64,000 bases of DNA from Dehalococcoidia bacterium (GTDB lineage: Bacteria > Chloroflexota > Dehalococcoidia > UBA2979): positions 9,126 to 73,125 of the forward strand of contig SHYP01000005.1 of NCBI GenBank assembly GCA_009692725.1, in the 5' to 3' direction. A model generated the notes under the pieces. It made no database searches, was not told where the DNA came from, and saw nothing but the letters and a program-made list of their open reading frames with translations. The position numbers were made by a program, and so were the translations under genes. How positions within the stretch are numbered: the stretch's first letter is position 1; each line of letters begins with the position of its first letter. Positions 54,825-64,000 of this stretch are shown piece by piece.

Positions 54825-56367
54825 GTGCGCCTTGCGCTTCGTCAACAGTTCGTCATCGCAGCGCTGCTCGCCGTGGTCGCGGTCGTGGTGGCCGCCGGCT
54901 TGCTCTACGCCGACCGCCGCGGTGCCGAAGCCACCGAGTTTTCGGCCGCCCGGCTCGTGCCCGCCGACGCGCCGCTCTTCGTCGGCCTCGATACGGACTT
55001 CACGCACCCGCAGTGGGTCGCGGCCTTCAACCACGCCCGCGCGCTCGGCGAAGCCGACCCCGAGGCGCGCCTGCGCTCGCTCGTGCGCGAGGAGGGCGAC
55101 CTCGACTGGGAGCGCGACGTTGCGCCGTTCCTCGGCGGCGACGCTGCCCTGTACCTGCGCAGCTTCGACGTGGCCGGCGGCGAGCCGGGCCTCGCCGTCA
55201 TCGCTCGCTGCGCCGACGTCGCGCGCGCGCTCGCCGTCGTGGAGAAGCGCTCGCACTACACCTTCGCCGTGGAGCGCCCACGAGGGCGTCGAGTACCGCG
55301 TGAGCGACGACGGTTCGCTCTTCCTCGCGCGTATCGACGTCTACCTCGTCGCCGCCAGCGACCGCGAGACGCTGGTGGCCGTGCTGGACGTCGACGCCGG
55401 CCGCCGCCCGTCGCTCGCCGACGCGCCCGAGTACACCAAGCTGCGCAAGGCGCTCGCCTCGGACCTGCTGGTCTACACGTACATGCACGCCGGCCGCCTC
55501 GCGGAGATCGGCATGGACGCGCTCGCCGGATCGGGCCTCGCGTTCGGGCGGCCCGGCGCCGGCCTGACCGAGGCAGGCGCGGCGGCTGTCGGCTTCACCG
55601 CGCGCAAGGGCGCGTTCGAGCTGCGCGCGGTCGGCCCGCCGGTCACCGGCGCCGCCGCCGAGCCGCTCGCCGCCCGCGCCTCCCGCTTCGTGCAAATGGT
55701 GCCCGCCGGCACGATGGTCTTCGCCACCACGCACGGCATCGACGGCAGCGCGCTCGACTCCATTAACGCGCTCGAGGATCTCGGCCTCGGCGGCGGCGTC
55801 GATGGCCCGCTCGCGGGGCTCGACCTGCCCGTCGCGCCGGACGACCTGCGCGCGTTGCTCGCCCTCACGCGCGGCGAGCTCGCCGTCGCCGCCAGCGCGG
55901 ACGCTGGCCTCGAGAAGGCCCAGGCGGTGCTGCTCGCGGAGGTGCGCGACGAGCCGGCCGCCCGGCGGCTGCTCGACCGCATCGTCCCCGCCGCGGCCGG
56001 GTCGCGTCCGCGCGCGCAGACCGTGAACGGCGTGCCGATGTACGTCGTCGACTCGCCCGCGGGTGAGCTCGCGTACGCGGTGACGGCCGGCTTCTTCGCC
56101 GTCGGCACGCAGGACAGCGTGCGCTCCGCGCTCGCGCCCGATCGCAAGCTCGGGGACAGCGCCGTGTACCAGCGCGCGCTGCTCGAGATCGACACGTCGC
56201 TCGGCAGCTACCTCTACGTGGACGTGCAAGCGCTGCTCAAGGCGTTCGAGGACCAGCTCTCGCCCGCGGGGCGCACGGCTATGCGCGCGGCCCGCAGCCT
56301 GGTGATCAACGTCGTGCAGGAAGGCGGCGTGAGCCGCGTGATCGCGGCCTTCGTCGTGCAGGAGTAG
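54825..56367 (+). pseudogene. DUF3352-family membrane-anchored protein, frame broken
   Basis: GTG 54825 (GGAGGGAG upstream) begins with one membrane helix (FVIAALLAVVAVVVAAGLLY) and a DUF3352-like domain: LVPADAPLFVGLDTDFTHPQ, LDWERDVAPFLGGDAALYLR. After YTFAVER the frame is lost. HEGVEYRVSDDGSLFLARID through VVNVVQEG-like end SLVINVVQEGGVSRVIAAFV continues in the next frame to 56367. Removing one C from the CCC at 55277-55279 restores about 514 residues. Such proteins face outward and are common in Chloroflexota; function unknown. Confidence 0.7.
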
Positions 56368-56369
56368 GC

Positions 56370-56883
56370 GTGCGCGTCAGCTCGCTGCGGCGTGGCCTCG
56401 TGGCGCTCGTGCGCATCGCGCCCGGCGCGCTGTTCCTGGCGGCGTTCGCACTGCCACTGCCCGCCGTGCACGGCACTGGCCCGCTGTCCGGCCGCGAGTT
56501 CAGCCCGCTTGACCTCGTGCACGTCGTGCCGGGGCTGGCGTCGACGCGCGATGCCGCGTGGCAGGCGGTCGCACTGCGGCTCGCCGCGCCGTTCGCCGTC
56601 AGCGTGGGCGTGGCGGCTGCGTGGCACCTGCTGCTGGCGCTGCTGCAACCCCCCCCACCCGCTGCGCGCCGCGGCGGGCGTCTACCTGTGCGCGGCCGCG
56701 CTCACCCTCGCTGGCATCGAGCTCGCGCGTGGCTACGCCTGGCCGCTCGCCGGCGTGTACGTGTGGCTGTGCGCCGCCGCGCTGCTCGCCGCGCCGCTGC
56801 TCGCGCGCCTCGCTCGAGCGGCACGGCGTCCCGCCCCGGCGCACGCCATCGCGCTGACCGAGCTCCCCGCTCAGCGCGACTGA
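56370..56883 (+). pseudogene. Small multi-pass membrane protein broken at an 8-C run
   Basis: GTG 56370 follows the previous stop by 2 nt and encodes hydrophobic segments (ALFLAAFALPLPAV, FAVSVGVAAAWHLLLALLQ). At CCCCCCCC (56649-56656) the frame is lost. With one C fewer it continues PLRAAAGVYLCAAALTLAGI, LARGYAWPLAGVYVWLCAAA to the stop 56883, about 170 residues. The long mononucleotide tract makes this the best candidate for slippage. Convergent overlap of 13 nt with the CitE-like gene. Confidence 0.65.
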
Positions 56884-57761
56884 GCGCCTTCGCGCAGCGC
56901 GATCGCAGCGGCTGCGGCCACGAGCGCGGCGGCGCGGCGCGCGGCGCGCGCATCGATCACCACGCCGTCGACCAGCACCTCGGGCGCGTGCGCGCGGCGC
57001 CGCTCCCACGCCGCCACGACGCGCTGCGCTGCCGTGACGCGCGCTGGGTCCGGCGCGAACAGCGCGTTGAAGCCCGCGGCTTCGCCCTCGAGTTCGACGA
57101 CAACGCCGCTCGCGCCCGCCTCGCGCGCAAGCGTCGCGAGTGCGGCGCGCGCGCCGCCTGTCAGGCCCGGCGTCGCCACGAGCCACGGCAGCTCGGCGGC
57201 CGCCGCCGCGCGGCCGCACGCTGCCAGCGCCTCGCGCAGCGCACCCGCGTGCACATCCGGCAGCCCGAGGTCCGCCGCGAACGCCACCGCGTCCAGCAGG
57301 ATCGCGCCGTGCCGGTCAATCGCCGCGAGCTGCTCGTCGAGCGCGCGCAGCCCTGCCGCCGACGCGATCTCCGCGACCAGCCGCACGCTGCCCGGCTCCA
57401 CGCTGGCGCGCACCTCCTGGCGACGGATCGCCACATCGGCCGTGCGCGCGTCCTGCGGCTCCGTGCTGCGCGCCAGCACGACAGCGCCAACGCCCGCGGC
57501 CACGCCCCGCGTCAGCACCGCCTCGAGGTCCGCCGTGAGCTCGCCCGAGCGCGCGGCGGACGCCCGCACGAGCACGCCGCAGCCCGCGCCCGCCGCTGCG
57601 GCGGCCAGCGCACGCGCGGCGCGGCGTGCTCCCGCCCGGTCGCCGAAGGCCTGCGCGCCGGCGAGGTCCAGCAGCACCGCGTCGGCCGCGCTCGCGCGCA
57701 CCGCACGCGCGGTCGCCGCGTCGAGCGGCTGCAGCTGCAACACGCTGCGTAATGCGATCAC
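56871..57761 (-). CDS. HpcH/HpaI aldolase / CitE-like protein
   Basis: A 296-residue TIM-barrel-type protein resembling citrate-lyase beta/CoA-ester lyases: AVLLDLAGAQAFGDRAGARR (D.EDs equivalent), VRLVAEIASAAGLRALDEQ and GFNALFAPDPARVTAAQRVV, the CitE-type end. The usual metal-binding Glu/Asp pattern is only partly visible (LDLAGA instead of lDLEDa), so activity is doubtful. GTG 57761 has no clear ribosome site. It lies 18 nt after the hydrolase gene. Confidence 0.65.
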   Translation of the reverse strand: MIALRSVLQLQPLDAATARAVRASAADAVLLDLAGAQAFGDRAGARRAARALAAAAAGAGCGVLVRASAARSGELTADLEAVLTRGVAAGVGAVVLARSTEPQDARTADVAIRRQEVRASVEPGSVRLVAEIASAAGLRALDEQLAAIDRHGAILLDAVAFAADLGLPDVHAGALREALAACGRAAAAAELPWLVATPGLTGGARAALATLAREAGASGVVVELEGEAAGFNALFAPDPARVTAAQRVVAAWERRRAHAPEVLVDGVVIDARAARRAAALVAAAAAIALREGAQSR

Positions 57762-57779
57762 TGAAGTGCGATCACGGCG

Positions 57780-58496
57780 CTAGCGCGTCAGCTCGCCGGA
57801 CACCGGCTCGCCGGCGTCCACGTCGGCCAGGAACTGCAGCACTGCGTCGGTCCAGTCCTTCGGCCGCTGCGCGGACGTGCCGTGGAAGCAGCCGGTCATG
57901 CGCACCATGCGCCGCTGCGGCAGCCCGTCCGCAAGCCGGTGCACCTTGTCCGCGATCAGCTCGTCCCAGTCGCCGTAGATCACCAGCGCCGGCATCGTCA
58001 GCGCCGGCAGCTGCGGCGTGAGATCGGCGCGCGCCTGCATGCCGACGTACGCACCCGCGAGCCCGGGGCTGTGCGCGAACTGCGCCGGGATCTGCGTCAT
58101 CTCGACGTCCGGCCGCGCGCCGCGCGTGGTCGTGTCGGAGAGCACGAGCGCGCGCGTGGCGTCCGGGTAGTCGACGGCGTACTGAAGCGCGATCTGCCCG
58201 CCGAACGATATCCCGCCGATCACGCAGCCGCCCGCCGCGCCCGCCGCCTCCAGCACCGCGCGCAGGTCCGCGGCCAGCTCCGGCATCGAGTACTGCGCGG
58301 GGTGCGCGGGCGCGCTCGAACCGCCGTGCCCGCGCGCGTCCCAGAGGATCAGCCGCCGCCCCGCGGCGAGATACGGCCGCTGCCACGCCCACATCTCGAG
58401 CGACGCGCCGAAGCCGTGCGCGAGCACGAGCGGCGGCCCGTCCCCGGCCACCTCGTAGTGGATGCGCACGCCGCCCGGCCGCAGCGCCTCCGGCAT
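57780..58496 (-). CDS. Alpha/beta hydrolase
   Basis: A 238-residue alpha/beta-hydrolase: oxyanion region LAHGFGASLEMWAWQRPYL, DARGHGGSS, nucleophile Ser in VIGGISFGGQIALQYAVDYP, Asp in VIYGDWDELI and His in TGCFHGTSAQRP. It resembles 3-oxoadipate enol-lactonase-type esterases, but the substrate cannot be told. Follows the M16 peptidase gene by 2 nt. Confidence 0.88.
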   Translation of the reverse strand: MPEALRPGGVRIHYEVAGDGPPLVLAHGFGASLEMWAWQRPYLAAGRRLILWDARGHGGSSAPAHPAQYSMPELAADLRAVLEAAGAAGGCVIGGISFGGQIALQYAVDYPDATRALVLSDTTTRGARPDVEMTQIPAQFAHSPGLAGAYVGMQARADLTPQLPALTMPALVIYGDWDELIADKVHRLADGLPQRRMVRMTGCFHGTSAQRPKDWTDAVLQFLADVDAGEPVSGELTR

Positions 58497-58498
58497 CG

Positions 58499-59773
58499 CT
58501 AGCTCGCGAGGATCGCGTCGAGGCGATCCGCCGGCGCCGACGGTCCCACGACCGCCAGCGCGAACTGCCCCGGCCCGATCACGCGCTTCGCGACGCGTTG
58601 CACGTCCGCCGCGGTCACCGCGCGCAGCGCCGCCACCGTCTCGTCCACGGACTCGATGCGCCCGTCCTGTAGCAGCTGGTCGCCGTAGCGCTGCCCGTAC
58701 GACATCGCGGTCTCGATGGACAGGCGGAACGTGCCTGCGGCGTAATCGATCGCGCGGCGCAGCTCGTCCTCCGGCACCGGGTCCGCGACGATGCGCCGCA
58801 GCTCCGCGACGATCACCTGCAGCGCCTCTTCCTGCTGCGCCCGCGTCACACCCGCCGCCACCGTGAACGCGCCGATGTCGCGGAAGCGCGACACGCGTGA
58901 GCCGACCGAGTACGCGAGCCCGCGGCGCTCTCGCACCTCCTCGAACAGCCGCGACGACATCCCGCGCCCGAGGATCGTGTGCAGGATCTCCAGCGCGTAG
59001 CGGTCGGGGTCGTTGCGCGCCAGCGCCTGCGCGGACAGCGCGATCTGCGTCTGCTCCGTCTCCCGCTGCTCCACGATCACGCGCTCTGCGGGCAGCCCCG
59101 CGCGCGCGGGTGGCGCTGTTGTCGCTTCGCCCGCGGGCAAGTCGCGGAACAGCCGCTCCGCCGCCGCGACGACGACCTCATGCTCGACGTTGCCCGCGAC
59201 CGAGAACACGGCGTTGCGCGCGGTGTAGAAGCGCTCCATGTGCGCGGTGAAGTCCGTGCGCGCCAGCGCACCCACGGTCTCCAGCGAGCCCGCCACCGGC
59301 CAGCCCACCGGCTGGTCCCCGAACGTCGCCCGCCCCAGCAGCTCGCCCACCCAGGACGCCGGCGTGTCGTGGCTGCGCCGGATCTCCTGCTGCACCACCG
59401 TGCGCTCCCGGTCGATCTCCTCCGTCGGCAGCAGCGAGTGCTGGATCATGTCCGCGACCACGTCGATGCCCGCCGCCGCCGCCTCGAACGGGACGTTGTT
59501 CCAGTAGCAGGTGAGCTCGTGCGTCGTGTAGGCGTTCAGCGTGCCGCCCGCGCCCTCGATCGCCTGCGCGATCTGCTGCGCCGTCGGCCGCGCCGTCGTG
59601 CCCTTGAACAGCATGTGCTCGAGGTAATGCGACAGCCCGTTCGTGCGCGCGTCCTCGCCGCGCGACCCGACGCCGGCGAAAAACGCGACCGCCGCCGCCT
59701 GCGCCGCCGGCAGCGTCGCCGTGATCACGCGCAGCCCATTCGGCAGCTCGGAGATGCGCGGCACTACCGCCAC
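58499..59773 (-). CDS. M16 family zinc peptidase (processing-peptidase-like)
   Basis: A 424-residue protein with inverted zinc motif HYLEHMLFKGT (HxxEH) and the downstream Glu in RERTVVQQEIRRSHDTPASW. The second half has the non-catalytic M16 repeat (QTQIALSAQALARNDPDRYA, RGLAYSVGSRVSRFRDIGAF). M16B enzymes cut small peptides. GTG 59773 has GAGGAGG 5 nt upstream. Related genes often sit after pnp; here it is far from pnp. Confidence 0.92.
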   Translation of the reverse strand: MAVVPRISELPNGLRVITATLPAAQAAAVAFFAGVGSRGEDARTNGLSHYLEHMLFKGTTARPTAQQIAQAIEGAGGTLNAYTTHELTCYWNNVPFEAAAAGIDVVADMIQHSLLPTEEIDRERTVVQQEIRRSHDTPASWVGELLGRATFGDQPVGWPVAGSLETVGALARTDFTAHMERFYTARNAVFSVAGNVEHEVVVAAAERLFRDLPAGEATTAPPARAGLPAERVIVEQRETEQTQIALSAQALARNDPDRYALEILHTILGRGMSSRLFEEVRERRGLAYSVGSRVSRFRDIGAFTVAAGVTRAQQEEALQVIVAELRRIVADPVPEDELRRAIDYAAGTFRLSIETAMSYGQRYGDQLLQDGRIESVDETVAALRAVTAADVQRVAKRVIGPGQFALAVVGPSAPADRLDAILAS

Positions 59774-59872
59774 TCGGTCCTCCTCAACGGCTCGCTCGCC
59801 TGCTGCGCTGCGGACCGCGGGCAGCGTACGGCGGCGGCGGACGGCGCGGCAAGGCGCGTCGCCGCCTGGGCT

Positions 59873-60289
59873 TCAGCGGTGGACATTCCGGGCGCGCCAA
59901 CGGCGGGCTCCGGTGCGCCCCAGAGGGAAGCCCGCCGCCACGACCGCGGCAACCGCTACGTAGAAGCCGAAAGCGACGGCTACCGCGAGTCCCGCAGGCC
60001 GGTGGTTGCCCGCGGCGCTGTCGTCGACCGTCACCCAGAGGAAGAGCGGGAACATCAGCGCGACGCCAATTGCAGCAGCTATCCCAAGGCACCCGCTGAG
60101 ACAGGCGCCAGCGCCTGTGCTGTAACTCGCGATGAGCCCAAGCAGGATTCCCACAGCGAACGGAGTGCCGATGAGAGCCAGAGCAAACACCACATCCGCA
60201 AGGCCGCCACGCTCTTGCAGCGCCAAGTAGCTGCATCCGGCGAGGGTAACCACGCCTACGACCATGGCGGGGAGCCAGCGGATCGCCAC
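59873..60289 (-). CDS. Membrane protein of unknown function
   Basis: A 138-residue protein with about four membrane segments (LPAMVVGVVTLAGCSYLAL, ADVVFALALIGTPFAVGILL, CLGIAAAIGVALMFPLFLWV, AVAFGFYVAVAAVVAAGFPL). GTG 60289 has GAGGAG 7 nt upstream. No family recognised. Confidence 0.6.
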   Translation of the reverse strand: MAIRWLPAMVVGVVTLAGCSYLALQERGGLADVVFALALIGTPFAVGILLGLIASYSTGAGACLSGCLGIAAAIGVALMFPLFLWVTVDDSAAGNHRPAGLAVAVAFGFYVAVAAVVAAGFPLGRTGARRWRARNVHR

Positions 60290-60458
60290 AGACGGCTCCT
60301 CGCGTCCCGGCCCCTGCTGCCGAGCTCGCGCATTGACGCCACGCGCCCTCACGCTAGCATGAGAGGTGTCCCCCAGTTCCCTCCCCACTTGCGCACTTCC
60401 CCCGAGGCTGAGGCCCCGAGTCTGCGGGCGACCATGCGTCGCGTGAGGCGGTACTGAT

Positions 60459-62090
60459 TTGCCGAAATACGTCTTCGTGACCGGCGGCGTGGTGAGCTCT
60501 GTCGGCAAGGGCATCGTCACTGCCTCGCTCGGCCGCCTCCTCAAGTCGCGCGGGCTGCGCGTCTCCATCCTCAAGCTCGACCCCTACATCAACGTCGACC
60601 CCGGCACCATGTCGCCCTACCAGCACGGCGAGGTCTACGTCACCGACGATGGCGCCGAGACCGACCTCGACCTCGGCCACTACGAGCGCTTCCTCGACCA
60701 GCCGCTCACCCGCGTGAACTCCACCTCCACCGGCCAGGTCTACGAAGAGGTGATCCGCAAGGAGCGCCGCGGCGACTTCCTCGGCGGCACGATCCAGCCG
60801 ATCCCCCACATCACCAATGAGATCAAGCGGCGCATCCGCCTCGCCGGCCAGGCGCTCGACGCCGAGGTCGTGCTCGTCGAGGTCGGCGGCACGGTCGGCG
60901 ACATGGAGGGCCAGCCCTTCCTCGAGGCGATCAGCCAGCTCCGCCACGCGCTCGGCCCCCAGGAGACGCTGTCGATCCACGTCACGCTGCTCCCTTACAT
61001 CGGCGCGACGCACGAGCTGAAGACGAAGCCCACCCAGCACTCCGTCCGCGAGCTGCGCACCTTCGGCATCCAGCCCGACGTGATCGTCGCGCGCTCTGAC
61101 CTGCCCGTCCCCCAGGCCCTGCGCGAGAAGATCTCGCTGTTCTGCAACGTGGACACCGAGGCCGTGATCGCGCTGGAGACCGCCGACTCCATTTACGAGG
61201 TGCCGCTCTACCTCGAGGCCGCCGGCCTCGGCGAGCTCGTGGCGAAGCAGCTCGAACTGCCACCCGCCGCGCCCGACCTCACCGACTGGCGCTCCTTCGT
61301 GGAGCGGCTGCGCAACCCCCAGGCGACCGTGCGCGTCGCCGTCGTCGGCAAGTACGTCGAGCTGCACGACGCCTACCTCTCGATCAAGGAGGCGCTCATC
61401 CACGCCGGCGTGCACCACAACGCTCGCGTCGACCTGCGCTGGGTGCACTCCGAGGACCTGGAGGCGCGGCCCGCCGTTGAGGTGATCGGCGACGTCGACG
61501 GCATCCTGCTCTGCCCGGGCTTCGGCGATCGCGGCCTCGAAGGCAAGATCGCCGCCGTCCAGTACGCGCGCGAGGGACGCATCCCCTACCTCGGCGACTG
61601 CCTCGGCATGCAGATGCTCGTCTGCGAGTTCGCGCGCAACGTCGCCGGGATGCCCGGCGCCAACACCACCGAGGCCGACCCGCACACGCCGTTCCCCGTG
61701 ATTGCGCTGCTGTCGGAGCAGCGCGCCGTCGACGAGCTCGGCGGCACGATGCGCCTCGGCGGCTACGATTGCCGGCTCGTGCCGGGCACGCGCGCCTACG
61801 CGGCCTACGGCACCGCGCTCATCCGCGAGCGCCACCGCCACCGCTATGAAGTGAACAACGCGCTGCTGCCCGCGCTGGAGGCGCACGGCCTCGTCGCCTC
61901 CGGCTGGTCGCCGGACGGCCAGCTCGTCGAGATCGTCGAGCTGCGCGATCACCCGTGGATGGTCGGCGCGCAGTTCCACCCGGAGTTCACGTCACGCCCC
62001 AACCGCCCGCAGCCGCTCTTCCGCGACTTCCTCGGTGCGGCGCTCGACCGCGCGCGGGAGCGCCACGCCACCAGCATGGCGCGCGCGTGA
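60459..62090 (+). CDS. pyrG: CTP synthase
   Basis: PyrG aminates UTP to CTP using glutamine. The 543-residue protein has the synthase domain ([55 protein letters not shown]) and the glutaminase domain ([12 protein letters not shown], nucleophile Cys in [19 protein letters not shown], His in [13 protein letters not shown]). TTG 60459 has GAGGCGG 8 nt upstream. The following gene overlaps its stop by GTGA. Confidence 0.97.
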   Translation: MPKYVFVTGGVVSSVGKGIVTASLGRLLKSRGLRVSILKLDPYINVDPGTMSPYQHGEVYVTDDGAETDLDLGHYERFLDQPLTRVNSTSTGQVYEEVIRKERRGDFLGGTIQPIPHITNEIKRRIRLAGQALDAEVVLVEVGGTVGDMEGQPFLEAISQLRHALGPQETLSIHVTLLPYIGATHELKTKPTQHSVRELRTFGIQPDVIVARSDLPVPQALREKISLFCNVDTEAVIALETADSIYEVPLYLEAAGLGELVAKQLELPPAAPDLTDWRSFVERLRNPQATVRVAVVGKYVELHDAYLSIKEALIHAGVHHNARVDLRWVHSEDLEARPAVEVIGDVDGILLCPGFGDRGLEGKIAAVQYAREGRIPYLGDCLGMQMLVCEFARNVAGMPGANTTEADPHTPFPVIALLSEQRAVDELGGTMRLGGYDCRLVPGTRAYAAYGTALIRERHRHRYEVNNALLPALEAHGLVASGWSPDGQLVEIVELRDHPWMVGAQFHPEFTSRPNRPQPLFRDFLGAALDRARERHATSMARA

Positions 62091-62551
62091 CGCTGCGCCT
62101 GCTGCACACGCTTGCGCTGTTCTGGCTCGCGGGCGGGCTCGGCGCCGTCGCCGTGCCCGTCTGGCGCGCCTGGCGCACCGCCGACCTGCCGGAGCGCACG
62201 CTGTTGCTGTCCGAGGCGCAGCGCAACGAGACCGCCTGGCTGCTCCCCGGCTTCATCGCCGTGGGCGTCAGCGGCATCGCCTGGGCCGCCGGCGCGGACT
62301 GGAACCTCGTCACGACGGGCTGGCTGCTCGCCCTCGAGATCGTCTACATGCTGGACGTCTTCGTGGCGCTGCCGCTGCTCGGCGTGGGGCTGCGCCGCGT
62401 GCGCTACCTCGCGCTCCAGGCAAACAAGCGCGGTGAGATCACGCCCGAGCTGGCCGCCGCGCTCGCCGACAACGTGCCGATCGTATTCGCTACGATACTG
62501 GTGGCGACGTTGCCGCTGATGGCCTGGCTCGCTGTCTTCAAACCGTTCTAG
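62087..62551 (+). CDS. DUF2269-like membrane protein
   Basis: A 154-residue protein with four membrane segments (LLHTLALFWLAGGLGAVAVP, WLLPGFIAVGVSGIAWAAGA, WLLALEIVYMLDVFVALPLL, VPIVFATILVATLPLMAWLA). Starts at GTG 62087 overlapping the pyrG stop. The layout fits DUF2269/CopD-like proteins; function unknown. Confidence 0.65.
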   Translation: MTLRLLHTLALFWLAGGLGAVAVPVWRAWRTADLPERTLLLSEAQRNETAWLLPGFIAVGVSGIAWAAGADWNLVTTGWLLALEIVYMLDVFVALPLLGVGLRRVRYLALQANKRGEITPELAAALADNVPIVFATILVATLPLMAWLAVFKPF

Positions 62552-62584
62552 CAGCGCCGTAATGCGCGCGCGGAGGGCTCGACG

Positions 62585-63232
62585 ATGCGCCTGTTCCTGG
62601 ACACCGCGAATATCGACGAGATTCGCCGCGCCGCCGCCATGGGCGTGATCTCCGGCGTCACCACCAACCCCACGCTCGTGGCCCGCGAGGGCGTGGACTA
62701 CCGCACGCGCGTGCTCGAGATCTGCGAGGTCGTCGACGGCCCGATCTCCGCCGAGTGCATCTCCACCGGCACCGACGACATCGTGGCGGAGGGCCGCCGC
62801 GTCGCCGCGTGGCACCCCAACGTCGTCGTCAAGGTGCCGCTCACCGAGCCGGGGCTGGCCGCGATCCGCCGGCTCTCCGCCGAAGGCATCCGCATCAACA
62901 CCACGCTCATCTTCTCCGCTAACCAGGCGCTGCTCGCCGCGCTCGCCGGCGCCACGTACGTCTCGCCCTTCGTCGGCCGCCTGGACGACGCCGGCGAGGA
63001 CGGCATGACGATGGTCGGCGAGGCCGTGCGCATCTTCGAGCTCTACCACCTGCCGACGCAGGTGCTGGCCGCCAGTATCCGCAGCCCGCGCCACGTCACA
63101 CAGGCCGCCCTCGTCGGCGCGCACGTGGCCACGCTCCCGGCGAACGTGCTGTTCCAGATGGTGCGGCACCCGCTCACGGACGCCGGCATCGAGCGCTTCC
63201 TGGCGGATGCCGCCTCGTACGCCCCGGTATAG
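62585..63232 (+). CDS. tal: Transaldolase / fructose-6-phosphate aldolase family protein
   Basis: A 215-residue short transaldolase (TalC/FSA subfamily). It has MRLFLDTANIDEIRRAAAMG, GVTTNPTLVAREG, Schiff-base Lys in NVVVKVPLTEPGLAAIRRLS, INTTLIFSANQALLAA and SPFVGRLDDAGEDG. It either transfers dihydroxyacetone units in the pentose phosphate pathway or cleaves fructose-6-phosphate. GGAGGG precedes ATG 62585. Confidence 0.93.
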   Translation: MRLFLDTANIDEIRRAAAMGVISGVTTNPTLVAREGVDYRTRVLEICEVVDGPISAECISTGTDDIVAEGRRVAAWHPNVVVKVPLTEPGLAAIRRLSAEGIRINTTLIFSANQALLAALAGATYVSPFVGRLDDAGEDGMTMVGEAVRIFELYHLPTQVLAASIRSPRHVTQAALVGAHVATLPANVLFQMVRHPLTDAGIERFLADAASYAPV

Positions 63233-63267
63233 CGGGTGCGCGCCGGTCTCGCGTGTACACGGACCGC

Positions 63268-63297
63268 TTGTCGAAACGCCGGTGACGCCTCTAGACT
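63268..63297 (+). promoter_or_regulatory. Candidate rho promoter
   Basis: TTGTCG and TAGACT separated by 18 nt, about 140 nt upstream of the rho ATG. Pattern evidence only. Confidence 0.35.
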
Positions 63298-63437
63298 GAG
63301 TACAGCCACTGGCCGCCCGGCACGCATCCACGCCTCGGAGCGCGACACGCGCGGCGGCCCTCGATAGGCGTTCTGGCTCTCCGGCACGCGGCGGCAACCA
63401 CCTCGCCCCCGCACCAGCCACAAAAGGCACTGACTAC

Positions 63438-64000
63438 ATGGCACGAGGCCCCTCCCGCGGGCGCGCCGCGAGCGCGTCTGGCGAACCGCAGAACGAGCCG
63501 ATGGCGGACATGCCGCTCGACACGGACGAAGAGCACGAGGACCGTCCGCCTCGCCCGGACCGCGCGGAGCGCCAGGATCGGCCGGAGCGCCGCAACGGCG
63601 ACGCGTCGCTCAACGTCAACATCTCGGAGCTCGAGCGCCGCTCGCGCGAGGACCTGATCGCCTTCGCCCAGTCCTTGCAGGTGGAGAACGCGCCCTCGCT
63701 GCCCAAGCAAGAGCTGATGTTCCGCATCCTCCAGCACCAGGCCGTGCGCCACGGCAACATCTTCTCCGGCGGCGTGCTCTCGGTCGTCGACGACGGCTTC
63801 GGCTTCCTCCGCGGCGAGCGGCTGATCCCCGGTCCCAACGACGTCTACGTGTCGCAGTCCCAGATCCGCCGCTTCAGCCTGCGCAACGGCGACTACGTTA
63901 CCGGCCAGGTGCGCCAGCCCAAGGACTCCGAGAAGTACTACGGCCTGCTGCGCGTGGACGCCGTCAACGGCGTGGACCCGGACATCGCCCGCCGCCGCCC
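63438..64000 (+). CDS. rho: Transcription termination factor Rho (N-terminal part, runs off window end)
   Basis: About 188 residues are visible. After a 45-residue charged, Arg/Asp-rich N-terminal extension comes the Rho N-terminal helical region (SELERRSREDLIAFAQSLQV, LPKQELMFRILQHQAVRHGN). The cold-shock-like RNA-binding domain follows (GVLSVVDDGFGFLRGERLIP, NDVYVSQSQIRRFSLRNGDY, QPKDSEKYYGLLRVDAVNG). The ATPase domain is beyond the window. ATG 63438 is the best start. Confidence 0.95.
   Translation, partial: MARGPSRGRAASASGEPQNEPMADMPLDTDEEHEDRPPRPDRAERQDRPERRNGDASLNVNISELERRSREDLIAFAQSLQVENAPSLPKQELMFRILQHQAVRHGNIFSGGVLSVVDDGFGFLRGERLIPGPNDVYVSQSQIRRFSLRNGDYVTGQVRQPKDSEKYYGLLRVDAVNGVDPDIARRR

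Overview
The window is a dense, very GC-rich bacterial chromosome segment carrying the replication origin region. Gene content suggests Chloroflexota, with Actinobacteriota as the main alternative. Pointers are the CysO/CysM/JAMM-type cysteine system, MurT-GatD, a DUF3352 protein, many GTG/TTG starts, 4-nt GTGA/ATGA overlaps and several apparently leaderless starts. This placement is inference from content; no marker phylogeny was run.

Layout. (1) 1-14.3 kb, all minus strand: a glycosyltransferase fragment, purine genes purH, purM and purF, lysine/DAP genes dapA, asd and dapB, then pnp and rpsO and a PAP2-type membrane phosphatase. (2) 14.4-18.8 kb: pepA, a decayed Panacea (DUF4065) locus, coaBC and coaX. 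(3) 18.8-26.3 kb: dnaA, an origin-like region with DnaA-box-like sites, obg, nadD, a perfect parS palindrome, and gyrB. dnaN is not next to dnaA. (4) 26.6-36.8 kb: trmO-like gene, a YchF-like GTPase, two XdhC-type genes flanking an unexplained hairpin-rich intergenic region, tatA, murT-gatD, a Tat-lipoprotein M23 peptidase, lgt, and a broken TadG/vWA gene. (5) 36.9-46 kb: the most interesting part, a sulfur-amino-acid island. A SAM-I-type riboswitch precedes a threonine-synthase-like gene, a NIL-domain gene and a ThiS-like sulfur carrier. These are followed by an Rrf2 regulator, cysK, a fused carrier-E1 (ThiS-ThiF) gene, a CysO-like carrier with residues beyond GlyGly, cysM, a MerR regulator with an 18-residue Cys-rich mini-ORF, a rhodanese, an unknown protein and a JAMM protease. 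(6) 46-64 kb: folP-folK fusion, small zinc-ribbon and membrane proteins, a Mug-like glycosylase, purA, envelope proteins, a CitE-like protein, an alpha/beta hydrolase, an M16 peptidase, pyrG, an FSA-type transaldolase and the start of rho.

How it works together. The sulfur island holds the parts of a protein-thiocarboxylate route: carriers ending in GlyGly, an adenylating E1, a rhodanese sulfur donor, PLP acceptor enzymes (CysM, CysK, the ThrC-like protein) and a JAMM protease to free the product or mature a carrier. The SAM riboswitch on the ThrC-like gene suggests that branch serves homocysteine/methionine rather than threonine synthesis.

Two genome-wide themes stand out. At least nine single-base reading-frame breaks fall in accessory genes (many at C/G runs), while every long core gene is intact. 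Two families of short hairpin repeats are dispersed in intergenic DNA, and one of them overlaps the end of the CysO-like gene and encodes its C-terminal tail.
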